Source: an uncultured Bacteroidia bacterium
Lineage (GTDB): Bacteria; Bacteroidota; Bacteroidia; Bacteroidales; F082
NCBI GenBank assembly: GCA_902783365.1
Contig: CACZQL010000032.1
Coordinates: 1 to 54,533, forward strand
Length of the DNA: 54,533 bases
Reading direction: 5' to 3'
Shown: in pieces, positions 31,014-38,680 of the stretch
Layout: each line of letters starts with the position of its first letter
Position numbering within the stretch: position 1 is the first letter of the stretch
Position numbers and translations under genes: made by a program
The notes under the pieces: generated by a model
Told to the model about the DNA's origin: nothing
What the model saw: the letters and a program-made list of their open reading frames with translations, nothing else
Database searches by the model: none

Positions 31014-31048
31014 AGTTTGCAGTTTGCAGTTATCAGTTATCAGTTTTT
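31014..31048 (-). repeat. Period-7 array between DUF6913 gene and dapA
   Basis: Five heptamers on the plus strand (AGTTTGC x2, AGTTATC x2, AGTTTTT) abut the dapA ATG (31011-31013). They extend through the stop codon of the DUF6913 gene (31033-31035), so the last coding bases of that gene belong to the array. Confidence 0.8.
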
Positions 31049-31575
31049 CCTGAGAGGGCGAGAAGGTAGTCGTATAGTATCTTGATGTTTGCAGTGGGGT
31101 CGGATTGGCTTCCGTTGTCGAGGATGAGGTCGTAGATGCCGTAGTGCTCGCTTTTTTGGAAGCTCACCCGGAAGCTCGCGTTGGGGAGGGTGGACAGGTA
31201 ATCTCCAATGTCGATGTGCTTGTTGGCCATGTTGATAAGCAGGTGGGTCATGGGGAGTTTGCGTACTTCTTCCTGCTTTTCGTCGGTCAGCACCTTCATG
31301 AATCCGAAGTCCTGGGTGGTCACCTCGCAGTACTGGTCGCTGAGAAGAATGTCGTCGGATGCCTTCTCGCTGATGATGATGAACCGCGTACGGGTGATGC
31401 CGAACACCGACTTCACATGGTCCTCGATAAGCTTGATGTTCTGCTTGTCGATATCCTCAATGATGAGGATCATCGACGAAAGCCGGTCAAAATCGGGCAG
31501 CTTGCCGCCGGTCTTCTCCGCAATGAATTGCTGGATGGAACGGTTAAGAATCTTGTATTTGATCTTTTCGAACAT
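31033..31575 (-). CDS. DUF6913 family protein
   Basis: The 180-residue soluble protein begins MFEKIKYKILNRSIQQFI and contains SMILIIEDIDKQNIKLIEDHV, FIIISEKASDDILLSD and PMTHLLINMANKHIDIGDYLSTLPNASFRVSF. It matches a conserved Bacteroidota family that I recognise as DUF6913. No catalytic motif is visible and no function is known to me. It lies immediately upstream of dapA on the same strand. Its promoter is the minus-strand TAnnTTTG at 31627-31634. Confidence 0.75.
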   Translation of the reverse strand: MFEKIKYKILNRSIQQFIAEKTGGKLPDFDRLSSMILIIEDIDKQNIKLIEDHVKSVFGITRTRFIIISEKASDDILLSDQYCEVTTQDFGFMKVLTDEKQEEVRKLPMTHLLINMANKHIDIGDYLSTLPNASFRVSFQKSEHYGIYDLILDNGSQSDPTANIKILYDYLLALSGKTDN

Positions 31576-31621
31576 GGATTCGGGGTGTCTGTCTTAATTA
31601 TATAAGGTGTCAAACAATTAA

Positions 31622-31669
31622 TTCGGCAAAAATAACGAATTCCTTGTATTTAATATTATTTTTGCCGAA
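31622..31669. promoter_or_regulatory. Divergent promoters within a 14-bp perfect inverted repeat
   Basis: TTCGGCAAAAATAA (31622-31635) and TTATTTTTGCCGAA (31656-31669) are exact reverse complements, 20 bases apart. Each arm contains a TATTTTTG -7 box: the minus-strand box (31634-31627) faces the DUF6913 gene, and the plus-strand box (31657-31664) faces the MBL hydrolase. Confidence 0.65.
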
Positions 31670-31679
31670 AAATTTGGTC

Positions 31680-32444
31680 ATGATTATTACGGTTTTAGGA
31701 AGTGGTACTTCGCAAGGTGTTCCGGTAATTGGATGTCAATGTCCTGTGTGTCAGTCAACTGATCCGCGCGACAAGCGGACGAGGACCTCCATTTTGGTGC
31801 AAACAGAACAGGTGACGGTGGCCATCGACGCTGGTCCTGACTTCCGCCAGCAGATGTTGCGCGAGGGAGTGACCCATCTCGACGCCGTGTTCATCACTCA
31901 CGAGCATAAGGACCATATTGGTGGGTTGGACGATGTGCGCCCCTTCATTTTCAAGCAGGGCAATAAGCCCATGCCCCTCTTTGTGGATAAAACGGCCCTG
32001 CCCGAAATCAAACGCGAGTTTTCGTATGCCTTCAAGGAGCATCTTTATCCAGGGGCTCCCACCTACGAAGTGCATCTTATCGACGAGACCCCGTTCGATT
32101 TCGGCGACCTTCATGTGGAGCCCATCAAGCTGAAACACTACACCCTCACCTGTTACGCCTTCCGTTTCGGGCGGTTCGCCTACGTCACCGACCTGAGCGA
32201 GATTTCCAAAAAGGCCATGGAGAAACTGCGTGGGGTGGAATATCTCATCATCGAGGCCTTGGGGCCTCATAAGCATTACTCCCACATCTGTCTCGACGAG
32301 GCGGTGGAGATTGCCACCCGTCTGGGCGTGAAAAAGGCCTGGTTTACGCATTGCAGCCACAGCATGGGCAGGAAAATCGACGTGGATGCCACCCTTCCGG
32401 AGCACCTCAGGCTCGCTTACGACGGATTGCGCTTCGAAGTATGA
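31680..32444 (+). CDS. Metallo-beta-lactamase-fold hydrolase, PhnP-like
   Basis: The 254-residue protein opens with MIITVLGSGTSQGVPVIGCQCPVC, typical of PhnP/PqqB-like phosphodiesterases with a structural Cys site. It carries the metal motif THEHKDHIGG, further ligands in DAGPDFR and SHICLDEAV, and the C-terminal KKAWFTHCSHSMG. PhnP itself is a cyclic-phosphate phosphodiesterase. The substrate here cannot be told. The ATG at 31680 was chosen because it gives the natural N-terminus and follows the -7 box. Confidence 0.9.
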   Translation: MIITVLGSGTSQGVPVIGCQCPVCQSTDPRDKRTRTSILVQTEQVTVAIDAGPDFRQQMLREGVTHLDAVFITHEHKDHIGGLDDVRPFIFKQGNKPMPLFVDKTALPEIKREFSYAFKEHLYPGAPTYEVHLIDETPFDFGDLHVEPIKLKHYTLTCYAFRFGRFAYVTDLSEISKKAMEKLRGVEYLIIEALGPHKHYSHICLDEAVEIATRLGVKKAWFTHCSHSMGRKIDVDATLPEHLRLAYDGLRFEV

Positions 32445-32568
32445 GGTATTCGTTCAGAATGAGGTTTTTATAGATTTTTATTCTTGTTATAAGTATTTCT
32501 ATAAAAGCAAATAAAAAATATTTTATAAATATAACGAAAAAATTGCTTTTATTATCGAAATTAATTCT

Positions 32569-32576
32569 TATTTTTG
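32569..32576 (+). promoter_or_regulatory. -7 box for small HTH regulator gene
   Basis: TATTTTTG matches TAnnTTTG 24 bases before the ATG at 32601. A TTG at 32543-32545 lies 23 bases upstream, slightly longer than usual spacing. Confidence 0.5.
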
Positions 32577-32600
32577 TGTCGTTAATTCAAATGGCACAAT

Positions 32601-32876
32601 ATGGAAACTACCCTTAACATTCATCTTGGGAGCTTGGTCAAACAGGAGCTCTTGAAACAGGATAAAAGCGTTTTTTGGCTCTCCGAAGCCATCAAAGTGG
32701 AACGAAGTGGCATCTATAAGCTGTTCCGGAGAAAAAACATTTCAATGCAGCTTTTGCTAAAAATAAGTATTGCTCTCAACCACGACTTCTTTGAGGATAT
32801 CTCTGAGGCATTGAAAAACAGTAAGTTAGAATCGGAATCTATAGAGTCCTCTGATTCAGAAGATTTATTACAATAA
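32601..32876 (+). CDS. Small helix-turn-helix (XRE-like) DNA-binding protein
   Basis: The 91-residue protein has a helix-turn-helix: LGSLVKQELLKQDKSVFWLSEAIKVERSGIYKLFRRKNISMQLLLKISIALNHDFFEDI. This resembles Bacteroidota XRE-type regulators that lack an effector domain. The acidic Ser/Glu-rich tail (SESIESSDSEDLL) is distinctive. The gene is AT-rich, stands alone between its own -7 box and a terminator, and is bracketed by copies of a 13-base direct repeat. Target genes are unknown; neighbouring porX is only a guess. Confidence 0.75.
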   Translation: METTLNIHLGSLVKQELLKQDKSVFWLSEAIKVERSGIYKLFRRKNISMQLLLKISIALNHDFFEDISEALKNSKLESESIESSDSEDLLQ

Positions 32877-32914
32877 AAATGTTTTTATAGATTCAGTTCA
32901 TTTGTATCTCGACC

Positions 32915-32953
32915 GACTGGATGCTGCAGTGATGCCCCTTCCAGTCATTTTTT
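32915..32953 (+). terminator. Intrinsic terminator after HTH gene
   Basis: GACTGGA (32915-32921) pairs with TCCAGTC (32940-32946) and is followed by ATTTTTTT. The 18-base loop contains a possible inner pairing. It separates the HTH gene from porX. Confidence 0.6.
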
Positions 32954-33017
32954 TGAGCGCTTGCAACATTCTTTGTGTTTTGTCGTTATCAATTCAGTAT
33001 CAATCAAACGTATTTTC

Positions 33018-34571
33018 ATGGACAAAACCACCATTCTCTGGGCTGACGACGAGATAGATTTGCTGAAGCCCCATATCATGTTCCTTGAGCAGAAGGGATA
33101 TGAAGTGATTACCGCCAACAGTGGCTCCGACGCCATCGACCTGGTTCACGACCGCCATTTCGACATCGTGTTCCTCGACGAGCAAATGCCCGGCATCAGT
33201 GGCATCGAGGCCCTCGAAGTCATCAAGCGCGACTACCCCAACCTCCCCGTCGTGATGATTACCAAAAGCGAGGAGGAACGCATCATGGAGGACGCCATCG
33301 GGTCCAACATCGCCGACTACCTGATTAAACCGGTCAACCCCAACCAGATCCTCCTTTCGCTCAAACGTAACCTCGAGAACCGCAAGCTCCGCGACGAGAA
33401 GTCCTCCATGGGCTACCAACAGGAATTCCGCAAGATCTCCATGGATATCAACAACAACCTCGGATTCGCCGAATGGGTAGAGGTCTTTAAAAACCTGGTA
33501 CGCTGGGAACTCGAACTGCAAAAGTCAACGGATGAAGGCATCAAACAGATCCTCGCCGACCAAAAACAAGAGGCTGACACCATCTTCACCCGCTTTGTCG
33601 AACGCAACTATATCGATTGGATTCAAGGACGCGCCGACAAGCCCGTGATGTCGCACACCCTCGTGCGCGATAAACTGATCCCGCTTATCGACGACTCCGA
33701 CAAGCCCATCTTTTTCATCGTCATCGACAACCTTCGCTACGACCAGTGGAAGTCCATCCTGCCCATCATCGAGAACTATTTCAGGGTAGAGTCGGACGAT
33801 GCCTACTACAGCATTCTCCCCACCACCACCCAATATGCCCGCAACGCCCTCTTTGCCGGCTTGATGCCGCTCGAGATCCGCCGCCGCTATCCCAAATGGT
33901 GGGTCGATGAAGAAGACGAAGGCACCAAGAACCAGTTCGAGGGTGAGCTGTTCGGCGAACAACTCAAACGCTTCGGCAAAAACATCAAGTACTCTTATAA
34001 TAAGGTGCTGAACCTCCAGGCAGGAAAGAAACTCTACGAGCAAATGCCCAACCTCATGCAGAACAAAGTCAATGCGATTGTCTATAACTTCGTTGATATG
34101 CTGTCGCACGCCCGCACCGAGATGGAGATCATCCGCGAGTTGGCTGAAGATGAGCAAGCCTACCGCTCCCTTATGTACTCGTGGTTCGAGCATTCAAGCC
34201 TTCTCGACATGATGCGCTTCATCGCCGAGAAACATTGCGACATGATCATCACGACCGACCACGGCTCTACCTACGTGAAAAATCCCGTCAAGATTCTCGG
34301 CGACCGCGAAGTGAACACCAACCTGCGTTATAAATATGGCAAAAACCTGAAATACAATCCTAAAGAAGTGTTTGAGGTGAAGGATCCTGAAAAGATCTTC
34401 CTGCCTAAAGTCAACCTGAGCACCACCTACGTGTTCTCGGGCGCGGGCGATTTCTTCGCATACCCCAACAACTATAATTATTATGTGAGCTACTACCGCA
34501 ACACTTTCCAACATGGAGGCATTTCCATGAATGAGATCCTGATTCCCGTGGCCCACCTGAAAGCGAAGTGA
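33018..34571 (+). CDS. porX: PorX: T9SS response regulator with PglZ/alkaline-phosphatase domain
   Basis: The 517-residue protein has an N-terminal receiver domain with acidic pocket ADDE, phospho-acceptor Asp54 in FLDEQMPG, and Lys in YLIKPVNP. A helical linker leads to a C-terminal PglZ/alkaline-phosphatase-superfamily domain (FIVIDNLRYDQWK, TTQYARNALFAGLMP, MIITTDHGST). This is exactly the PorX architecture. In P. gingivalis PorX acts with PorY and SigP to control T9SS genes. The ATG at 33018 follows a weak upstream extension that was discarded. tsaE starts one base after its stop. Confidence 0.95.
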   Translation: MDKTTILWADDEIDLLKPHIMFLEQKGYEVITANSGSDAIDLVHDRHFDIVFLDEQMPGISGIEALEVIKRDYPNLPVVMITKSEEERIMEDAIGSNIADYLIKPVNPNQILLSLKRNLENRKLRDEKSSMGYQQEFRKISMDINNNLGFAEWVEVFKNLVRWELELQKSTDEGIKQILADQKQEADTIFTRFVERNYIDWIQGRADKPVMSHTLVRDKLIPLIDDSDKPIFFIVIDNLRYDQWKSILPIIENYFRVESDDAYYSILPTTTQYARNALFAGLMPLEIRRRYPKWWVDEEDEGTKNQFEGELFGEQLKRFGKNIKYSYNKVLNLQAGKKLYEQMPNLMQNKVNAIVYNFVDMLSHARTEMEIIRELAEDEQAYRSLMYSWFEHSSLLDMMRFIAEKHCDMIITTDHGSTYVKNPVKILGDREVNTNLRYKYGKNLKYNPKEVFEVKDPEKIFLPKVNLSTTYVFSGAGDFFAYPNNYNYYVSYYRNTFQHGGISMNEILIPVAHLKAK

Positions 34572-34572
34572 G

Positions 34573-35007
34573 ATGAAGGCCGAAAAGACTTTTGAGATTC
34601 ATTCCCTTGATGAACTCGCCCAAGTGTCGGATTATTTGATGTCCCTCCGCGATCAGTCCGACCTCATCGCTTTCTACGGAGCGATGGGGGCGGGCAAGAC
34701 CACCTTGATTAAAGATCTTTGCCACCGGATGGAAGTCACCGACGAGGTCAACAGCCCCACCTTCGCCATCGTCAACGAATATTCCACTGTGGAAGGGGAG
34801 CCTGTCTATCATTTTGATTTTTATAGGATTAAAAAACTGGAGGAAGTCTTCGACATCGGCTATGAGAACTATTTCTACAGCGGTCACCTCTGCCTGCTCG
34901 AATGGCCGGAGATGATTGAGCCGCTGCTGCCTGAATCCTTCATCAGGGTGGACATCCGTCTGGGCAGTACCGATGACGACCGAATCATAACCGTGTCGAT
35001 GCGATGA
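34573..35007 (+). CDS. tsaE: tRNA t6A37 biosynthesis ATPase TsaE
   Basis: The 144-residue P-loop protein has Walker A GAMGAGKT (36-43). SPTFAIVNEYS and YHFDFYRIKKLEEVFDIGYENYF are TsaE signatures, and LCLLEWPEMIEPLLP follows. It works with TsaB, TsaC and TsaD to make threonylcarbamoyladenosine at tRNA position 37. It is packed tightly after porX and overlaps aroB by four bases. Confidence 0.95.
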   Translation: MKAEKTFEIHSLDELAQVSDYLMSLRDQSDLIAFYGAMGAGKTTLIKDLCHRMEVTDEVNSPTFAIVNEYSTVEGEPVYHFDFYRIKKLEEVFDIGYENYFYSGHLCLLEWPEMIEPLLPESFIRVDIRLGSTDDDRIITVSMR

Positions 35008-36005
35008 GACTCGAGGATTTGAAGAAGGAGCTGGCAAAGGCTTCCAAGGTGTTCGTCCTTACCGACGAACAGGTGGCTGGCTTTTGGCTGCCTGAGTTGA
35101 AACATGCTCTGGACATCAACGGCGCGGTGGAGATTGTGCTTGAGCCGGGGGAAAGCAATAAAGACCTCAACAGTGCCATGCGTGTGTGGGACACCCTTCA
35201 CCAGTTCCATGCCGACCGGGGCGCCATCTTGGTGAACTTCGGGGGCGGCATGGTCACCGACTTGGGGGGCTTTGCCGCTTCAACCTATCTCCGTGGCATC
35301 CGTTTCGTGAACGTGCCCACCACCTTGCTTGCCATGGTGGATGCTTCCATCGGCGGAAAGAACGGCATCAACCTGGAATCCGTCAAAAACCAAATTGGGA
35401 CCTTTGCGGAACCCATGGATGTGTTTGTCAACCCGGTGTATCTCAGTACTTTGGAGGATAGGGAACTGCTGTCAGGACTTGCCGAGATGCTGAAATACGG
35501 TTACATCGTTGACCCCAACTTGTTGAAAGTCAATACCAGCAACTACGAACAGTACCTTCTTCAGGCGGGGCGCATCAAAAAAGAGATTGTCGAGCAGGAC
35601 TATCACGAGCAAGGGCTTCGCAAGGTGCTGAACTTCGGTCATACTTTCGGCCATGCCATCGAGGGTTTCACCTTGAGTAAGGGAGACCCGTTGACGCACG
35701 GCGAGTCGGTAGCCATCGGGATGTGGTGCGCCATGAGGGTTTCCGTCGAGTTGTGCGGACTTAGACAAGAGGTGCTGCTCGACTATGAGCCGAAGCTGCA
35801 GATGCTACTTGCGAAGGCGGGCTTCGCATTCACGGAGGATGATGTCAAGGCCATCCTTCCTTATCTCGATGACGACAAAAAACGCCATGGAGGCCAAGGC
35901 CGTTTTGTGCTGCTCAAAGACATCGCACAACCGCGCTACGACCAAGCGGTTCCCAAAAATTTGGTGGAGCAGGCACTTGTGGAAGTCGCAAGAATCATCT
36001 CTTGA
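35004..36005 (+). CDS. aroB: 3-dehydroquinate synthase
   Basis: The 333-residue enzyme of the shikimate pathway cyclises DAHP to 3-dehydroquinate. The NAD- and metal-binding motifs are visible: GGGMVTDLGGFAASTYLRGI, PTTLLAMVDASIGGKNGIN, SGLAEMLKYG and NFGHTFGHAIEG. It is slightly short at the N-terminus compared with the 350-residue norm but keeps all core motifs. The start overlaps the tsaE stop (ATGA). Confidence 0.95.
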   Translation: MRLEDLKKELAKASKVFVLTDEQVAGFWLPELKHALDINGAVEIVLEPGESNKDLNSAMRVWDTLHQFHADRGAILVNFGGGMVTDLGGFAASTYLRGIRFVNVPTTLLAMVDASIGGKNGINLESVKNQIGTFAEPMDVFVNPVYLSTLEDRELLSGLAEMLKYGYIVDPNLLKVNTSNYEQYLLQAGRIKKEIVEQDYHEQGLRKVLNFGHTFGHAIEGFTLSKGDPLTHGESVAIGMWCAMRVSVELCGLRQEVLLDYEPKLQMLLAKAGFAFTEDDVKAILPYLDDDKKRHGGQGRFVLLKDIAQPRYDQAVPKNLVEQALVEVARIIS

Positions 36006-36014
36006 GGAACGGTC

Positions 36015-37265
36015 ATGAAGGATTTGTATGGATCGGTGACATTGCCCGCGAGCAAAAGCGAGAGCAACCGTGCCCTGATGGTGGCCGCTTACGGCGGGTT
36101 CCATCCCACGATTGACAATCTCTCCGACGCCCATGACACCTTGCTGCTTCAGGCATTGCTGGCCAGAATCGAGTCGCATGAGGGGGAGGAGCTGTTGGAA
36201 TTGGACTGTGAGGATGCCGGAACGGCGGCCCGTTTTCTGCTTACTTTCGTGGCGGCAAGGCCCGGGACGTGGCGGCTGACGGGTACGGAACGGATGTGCC
36301 AACGTCCTATGCAAGCTTTGGTGGACGCCTTGCGCACACTTGGAGCGGACATCATTTGCGAGCGGAGGGAAGGTTTTCTTCCCATGAGGGTGAAAGGGAA
36401 GCCGTTGAAGGGCGGAGCTTTGACCATCGATGGCTCGCGGAGCAGCCAGTTCGTGTCCTCGCTGATGTTGGCCGCCCCGATGTGGCAGGAGGGACTGGAG
36501 CTGCATTATCAAGGGGAGGTGGTGTCACAACCCTATATTCATCTGACCGTCGAGGTGATGCGGCATTTTGGAGCCAAGGTGGCCGCCACAGCCCATGGGG
36601 TCAAGGTGTCCCCATCGCCCTATACTCCTGCACTTTTTAAGGTGGGCGGCGACTGGACCTCTGCCTCCTATTGGTATGAGATGGCTTCCATCAGCCATAG
36701 AAGTGAGCTAGTGCTGAACGGTTTGGACTGGGATAGTCCTCAAGGCGACAAGATGGCGAGGGACTACTTTGCCTTAATGGGCGTCGCCTCGCAACGCCTT
36801 GAGCACGGGGTGAGACTCGTGAAAAAAGAAGGCGTCCGCGCCAATACCGCGCAGGCACCCTTAGTGTTCGATTTCACCCATTGTCCCGACCTTTTCCCCG
36901 CGGTGTTTGTCGCCTGTGTGGCCAATAACTGTCCTTCCTTGTGCGGTGGCGTCCAAAACTTGGTCTGGAAAGAGTCAAATAGGGTAGATGCTATATTGGC
37001 TGAATTGTCGAAATGCTACACCTTATTATATAATAGGACATCAGATAAAGTAGAATTGATTCAATCATGTATATATTTAGATAAAATAAATGATAACGAA
37101 GTGATTTTTAACACTTTTTCTGATCATCGCATCGCATTGGCCTTGTCAGCGCTTGCCTTGGAGTTTGGGAAAGTACGGTTCGACCAACCTCAAGTTGTAA
37201 AGAAGTCATATCCAAATTATTGGAATGATTTTCAATTAATTACGGAATGTAATATCCTCATTTAG
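36015..37265 (+). CDS. aroA: 3-phosphoshikimate 1-carboxyvinyltransferase (EPSP synthase)
   Basis: The 416-residue enzyme joins phosphoenolpyruvate to shikimate 3-phosphate. The N-terminal LPASKSESNRALM corresponds to the conserved substrate-binding lysine region. DAGTAARFLLTF, SRSSQFVSSLML and FSDHRIALALSALAL are also present. It is 9 bases from aroB, so the two act in one operon. The last third (about 36970-37120 and the tail) becomes strikingly AT-rich compared with the rest of the gene, although the frame and motifs stay intact. Confidence 0.94.
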   Translation: MKDLYGSVTLPASKSESNRALMVAAYGGFHPTIDNLSDAHDTLLLQALLARIESHEGEELLELDCEDAGTAARFLLTFVAARPGTWRLTGTERMCQRPMQALVDALRTLGADIICERREGFLPMRVKGKPLKGGALTIDGSRSSQFVSSLMLAAPMWQEGLELHYQGEVVSQPYIHLTVEVMRHFGAKVAATAHGVKVSPSPYTPALFKVGGDWTSASYWYEMASISHRSELVLNGLDWDSPQGDKMARDYFALMGVASQRLEHGVRLVKKEGVRANTAQAPLVFDFTHCPDLFPAVFVACVANNCPSLCGGVQNLVWKESNRVDAILAELSKCYTLLYNRTSDKVELIQSCIYLDKINDNEVIFNTFSDHRIALALSALALEFGKVRFDQPQVVKKSYPNYWNDFQLITECNILI

Positions 37266-37329
37266 CGTTAAACTAACAATTTTTATAGTTAAATTTTTTA
37301 AAATGTGTCGAAGGTAAAGACAAATTGTG

Positions 37330-37337
37330 TATTTTTG
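37330..37337 (+). promoter_or_regulatory. -7 box for LutA-like gene
   Basis: TATTTTTG matches TAnnTTTG 23 bases before the ATG at 37361. The -33 region reads TGTG at the expected distance, a weak match. Confidence 0.5.
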
Positions 37338-37360
37338 CCAAATTTTTCAAAAAAACCAGT

Positions 37361-38083
37361 ATGACGACCATCGACCTTTTCGTTCCCTGTGCTATCGACC
37401 AGTTTTATCCTCAAACGGCATTTAATACTGTGAAGGTTTTGGAGAAGGCAGGGGTAGAGGTTAGTTACAATGCCGACCAGACCTGTTGTGGTCGTTTCGC
37501 CTTCAATGCCGGCTTCGTTGAAGAATCCAAGTCGATGGGAGAGAAGTTTCTTTCCGATTTCTGTCATGACCACCCCGTGGTGGCTCCCTCGGCAGCTTGT
37601 GTCGCATTCATCAAGAGACGTTATTCCGAATTGTTCTTCAATACTGCCAATCATCTGAATTTTAAGAGATTGGAAAAGAATGTTTATGAACTCACAGATT
37701 TCTTGGTGAATGTGTTGCATTATGATGACTTTGGGGCGGAGTTCCCGCACAAGGTGACTTTTCACGACAGCTGCAATGCCTTGCGAGGCTTGGGCCTTGG
37801 CAAGGAAGCGCGCCAGCTCCTCTCCAAGGTAAAAGGTTTGGAGTTGGTTGAGATGAAGCAAACCGATGTATGTTGTGGCGGCGAGTTTACTTTTGCCTTG
37901 AACAACGAGAAGGTCGCGGTTGACATGGCGGCCCGAAAGGTGAGGAACGCCATGAATACTGGTGCGGAGTACATTGTGTCCACCGATATGTCGTGCCTGA
38001 TGCACCAACGTTCCTATATTGAAGCGAACGGCTTGCCTATCAAAGTGATTCATATCGCGGACATCTTGGCCACGGGTTGTTAA
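37361..38083 (+). CDS. LutA/YkgE-like (Fe-S)-binding oxidoreductase subunit
   Basis: The 240-residue protein consists of two cysteine-rich CCG domains: DQTCCGRFAFNAG with SAACVAF, and FHDSCNALRGLG, VCCGGEFTFALN and STDMSCLMHQ. This is the LutA/YkgE family, part of LutABC lactate oxidation, and related to heterodisulfide reductase and glycolate oxidase subunits. The usual partners LutB and LutC are not adjacent; the next gene is a sugar acetyltransferase. Membership is firm, lactate oxidation is inferred. Confidence 0.85.
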   Translation: MTTIDLFVPCAIDQFYPQTAFNTVKVLEKAGVEVSYNADQTCCGRFAFNAGFVEESKSMGEKFLSDFCHDHPVVAPSAACVAFIKRRYSELFFNTANHLNFKRLEKNVYELTDFLVNVLHYDDFGAEFPHKVTFHDSCNALRGLGLGKEARQLLSKVKGLELVEMKQTDVCCGGEFTFALNNEKVAVDMAARKVRNAMNTGAEYIVSTDMSCLMHQRSYIEANGLPIKVIHIADILATGC

Positions 38084-38100
38084 ATTAAAAAGTAAAGAGC

Positions 38101-38661
38101 ATGAATGAAGTTTACATCCACGAGAGCAGCTATGTTGATGACAATGTGACCATCGGTAAGGGTACCAAGATTTGGCACTTCTGTCATGTCCAGTCGGGTG
38201 CCGTCATTGGCGAGAATTGTTCGTTGGGACAGAACGTCAATGTGGGTTGCAATGTGAGGATTGGCAATGGTGTCAGGATTCAGAACAACGTTTCCATTTA
38301 TGAAGGCGTTGAAATCGAGGATCATGTGTTTTGCGGGCCGAGTTGCGTGTTCACCAATGTCACGACACCCCGTGCGCATTTCCCCGTACATGGCCATTAT
38401 GCCAAGACCCGCATTTGCGAAGGCGCTTCGTTGGGGGCAAATTGCACGGTGGTGTGCGGCCATACGGTGGGCAAGAGTGCCCTCATCGCCGCCGGTGCCG
38501 TGGTGACCAAAGACGTGGAGCCATTCGCTTTGATGGCAGGTGTGCCTGCAAGGCGCATTGGCTGGGTTTGCGAGTGCGGCAAGCGCCTCGATGATTCACT
38601 GGCCTGTTCCTGTGGCCGCCATTATCAGTTGAAAGACGGTCATCTAACTCCTGTCTTCTAA
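38101..38661 (+). CDS. Hexapeptide N-acetyltransferase, WbpD/WlbB-like
   Basis: The 186-residue left-handed beta-helix acyltransferase has hexapeptide repeats (IGKGTKIWHFCHVQSGAVIGENCSLG, VGCNVRIGNGVRIQNNVSIYEGVEIEDHVFCGPSCVFTNV) and the catalytic segment RAHFPVHGHYAKT. WbpD-type enzymes acetylate the 3-amino group of UDP-GlcNAc(3N)A. The neighbouring aminotransferase makes that amino group. A short Cys-rich C-terminal tail (CECGKRLDDSLACSCGRHY), possibly a zinc ribbon, is typical of some Bacteroidota copies. The last codons lie inside a heptamer array. Confidence 0.88.
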   Translation: MNEVYIHESSYVDDNVTIGKGTKIWHFCHVQSGAVIGENCSLGQNVNVGCNVRIGNGVRIQNNVSIYEGVEIEDHVFCGPSCVFTNVTTPRAHFPVHGHYAKTRICEGASLGANCTVVCGHTVGKSALIAAGAVVTKDVEPFALMAGVPARRIGWVCECGKRLDDSLACSCGRHYQLKDGHLTPVF

Positions 38662-38677
38662 CTTCTAACTTCTATAA
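38643..38677 (+). repeat. Period-7 array at end of acetyltransferase gene (TCTAACT units)
   Basis: Heptamers TCTAACT, CCTGTCT, TCTAACT, TCTAACT, TCTATAA run from inside the last codons of the acetyltransferase, across its TAA stop (38659-38661), to just before the next ATG at 38681. Confidence 0.8.
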
Positions 38678-38680
38678 ATT

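Noticed and set aside
21361-31048. Repeat arrays as CRISPR
   Set aside because: Units are 7 or 9 bases in direct tandem with no spacers and no cas genes nearby.
37361-38083. Full lactate-utilisation operon lutABC
   Set aside because: Only a LutA-like protein is present; the following genes are sugar-modifying enzymes.
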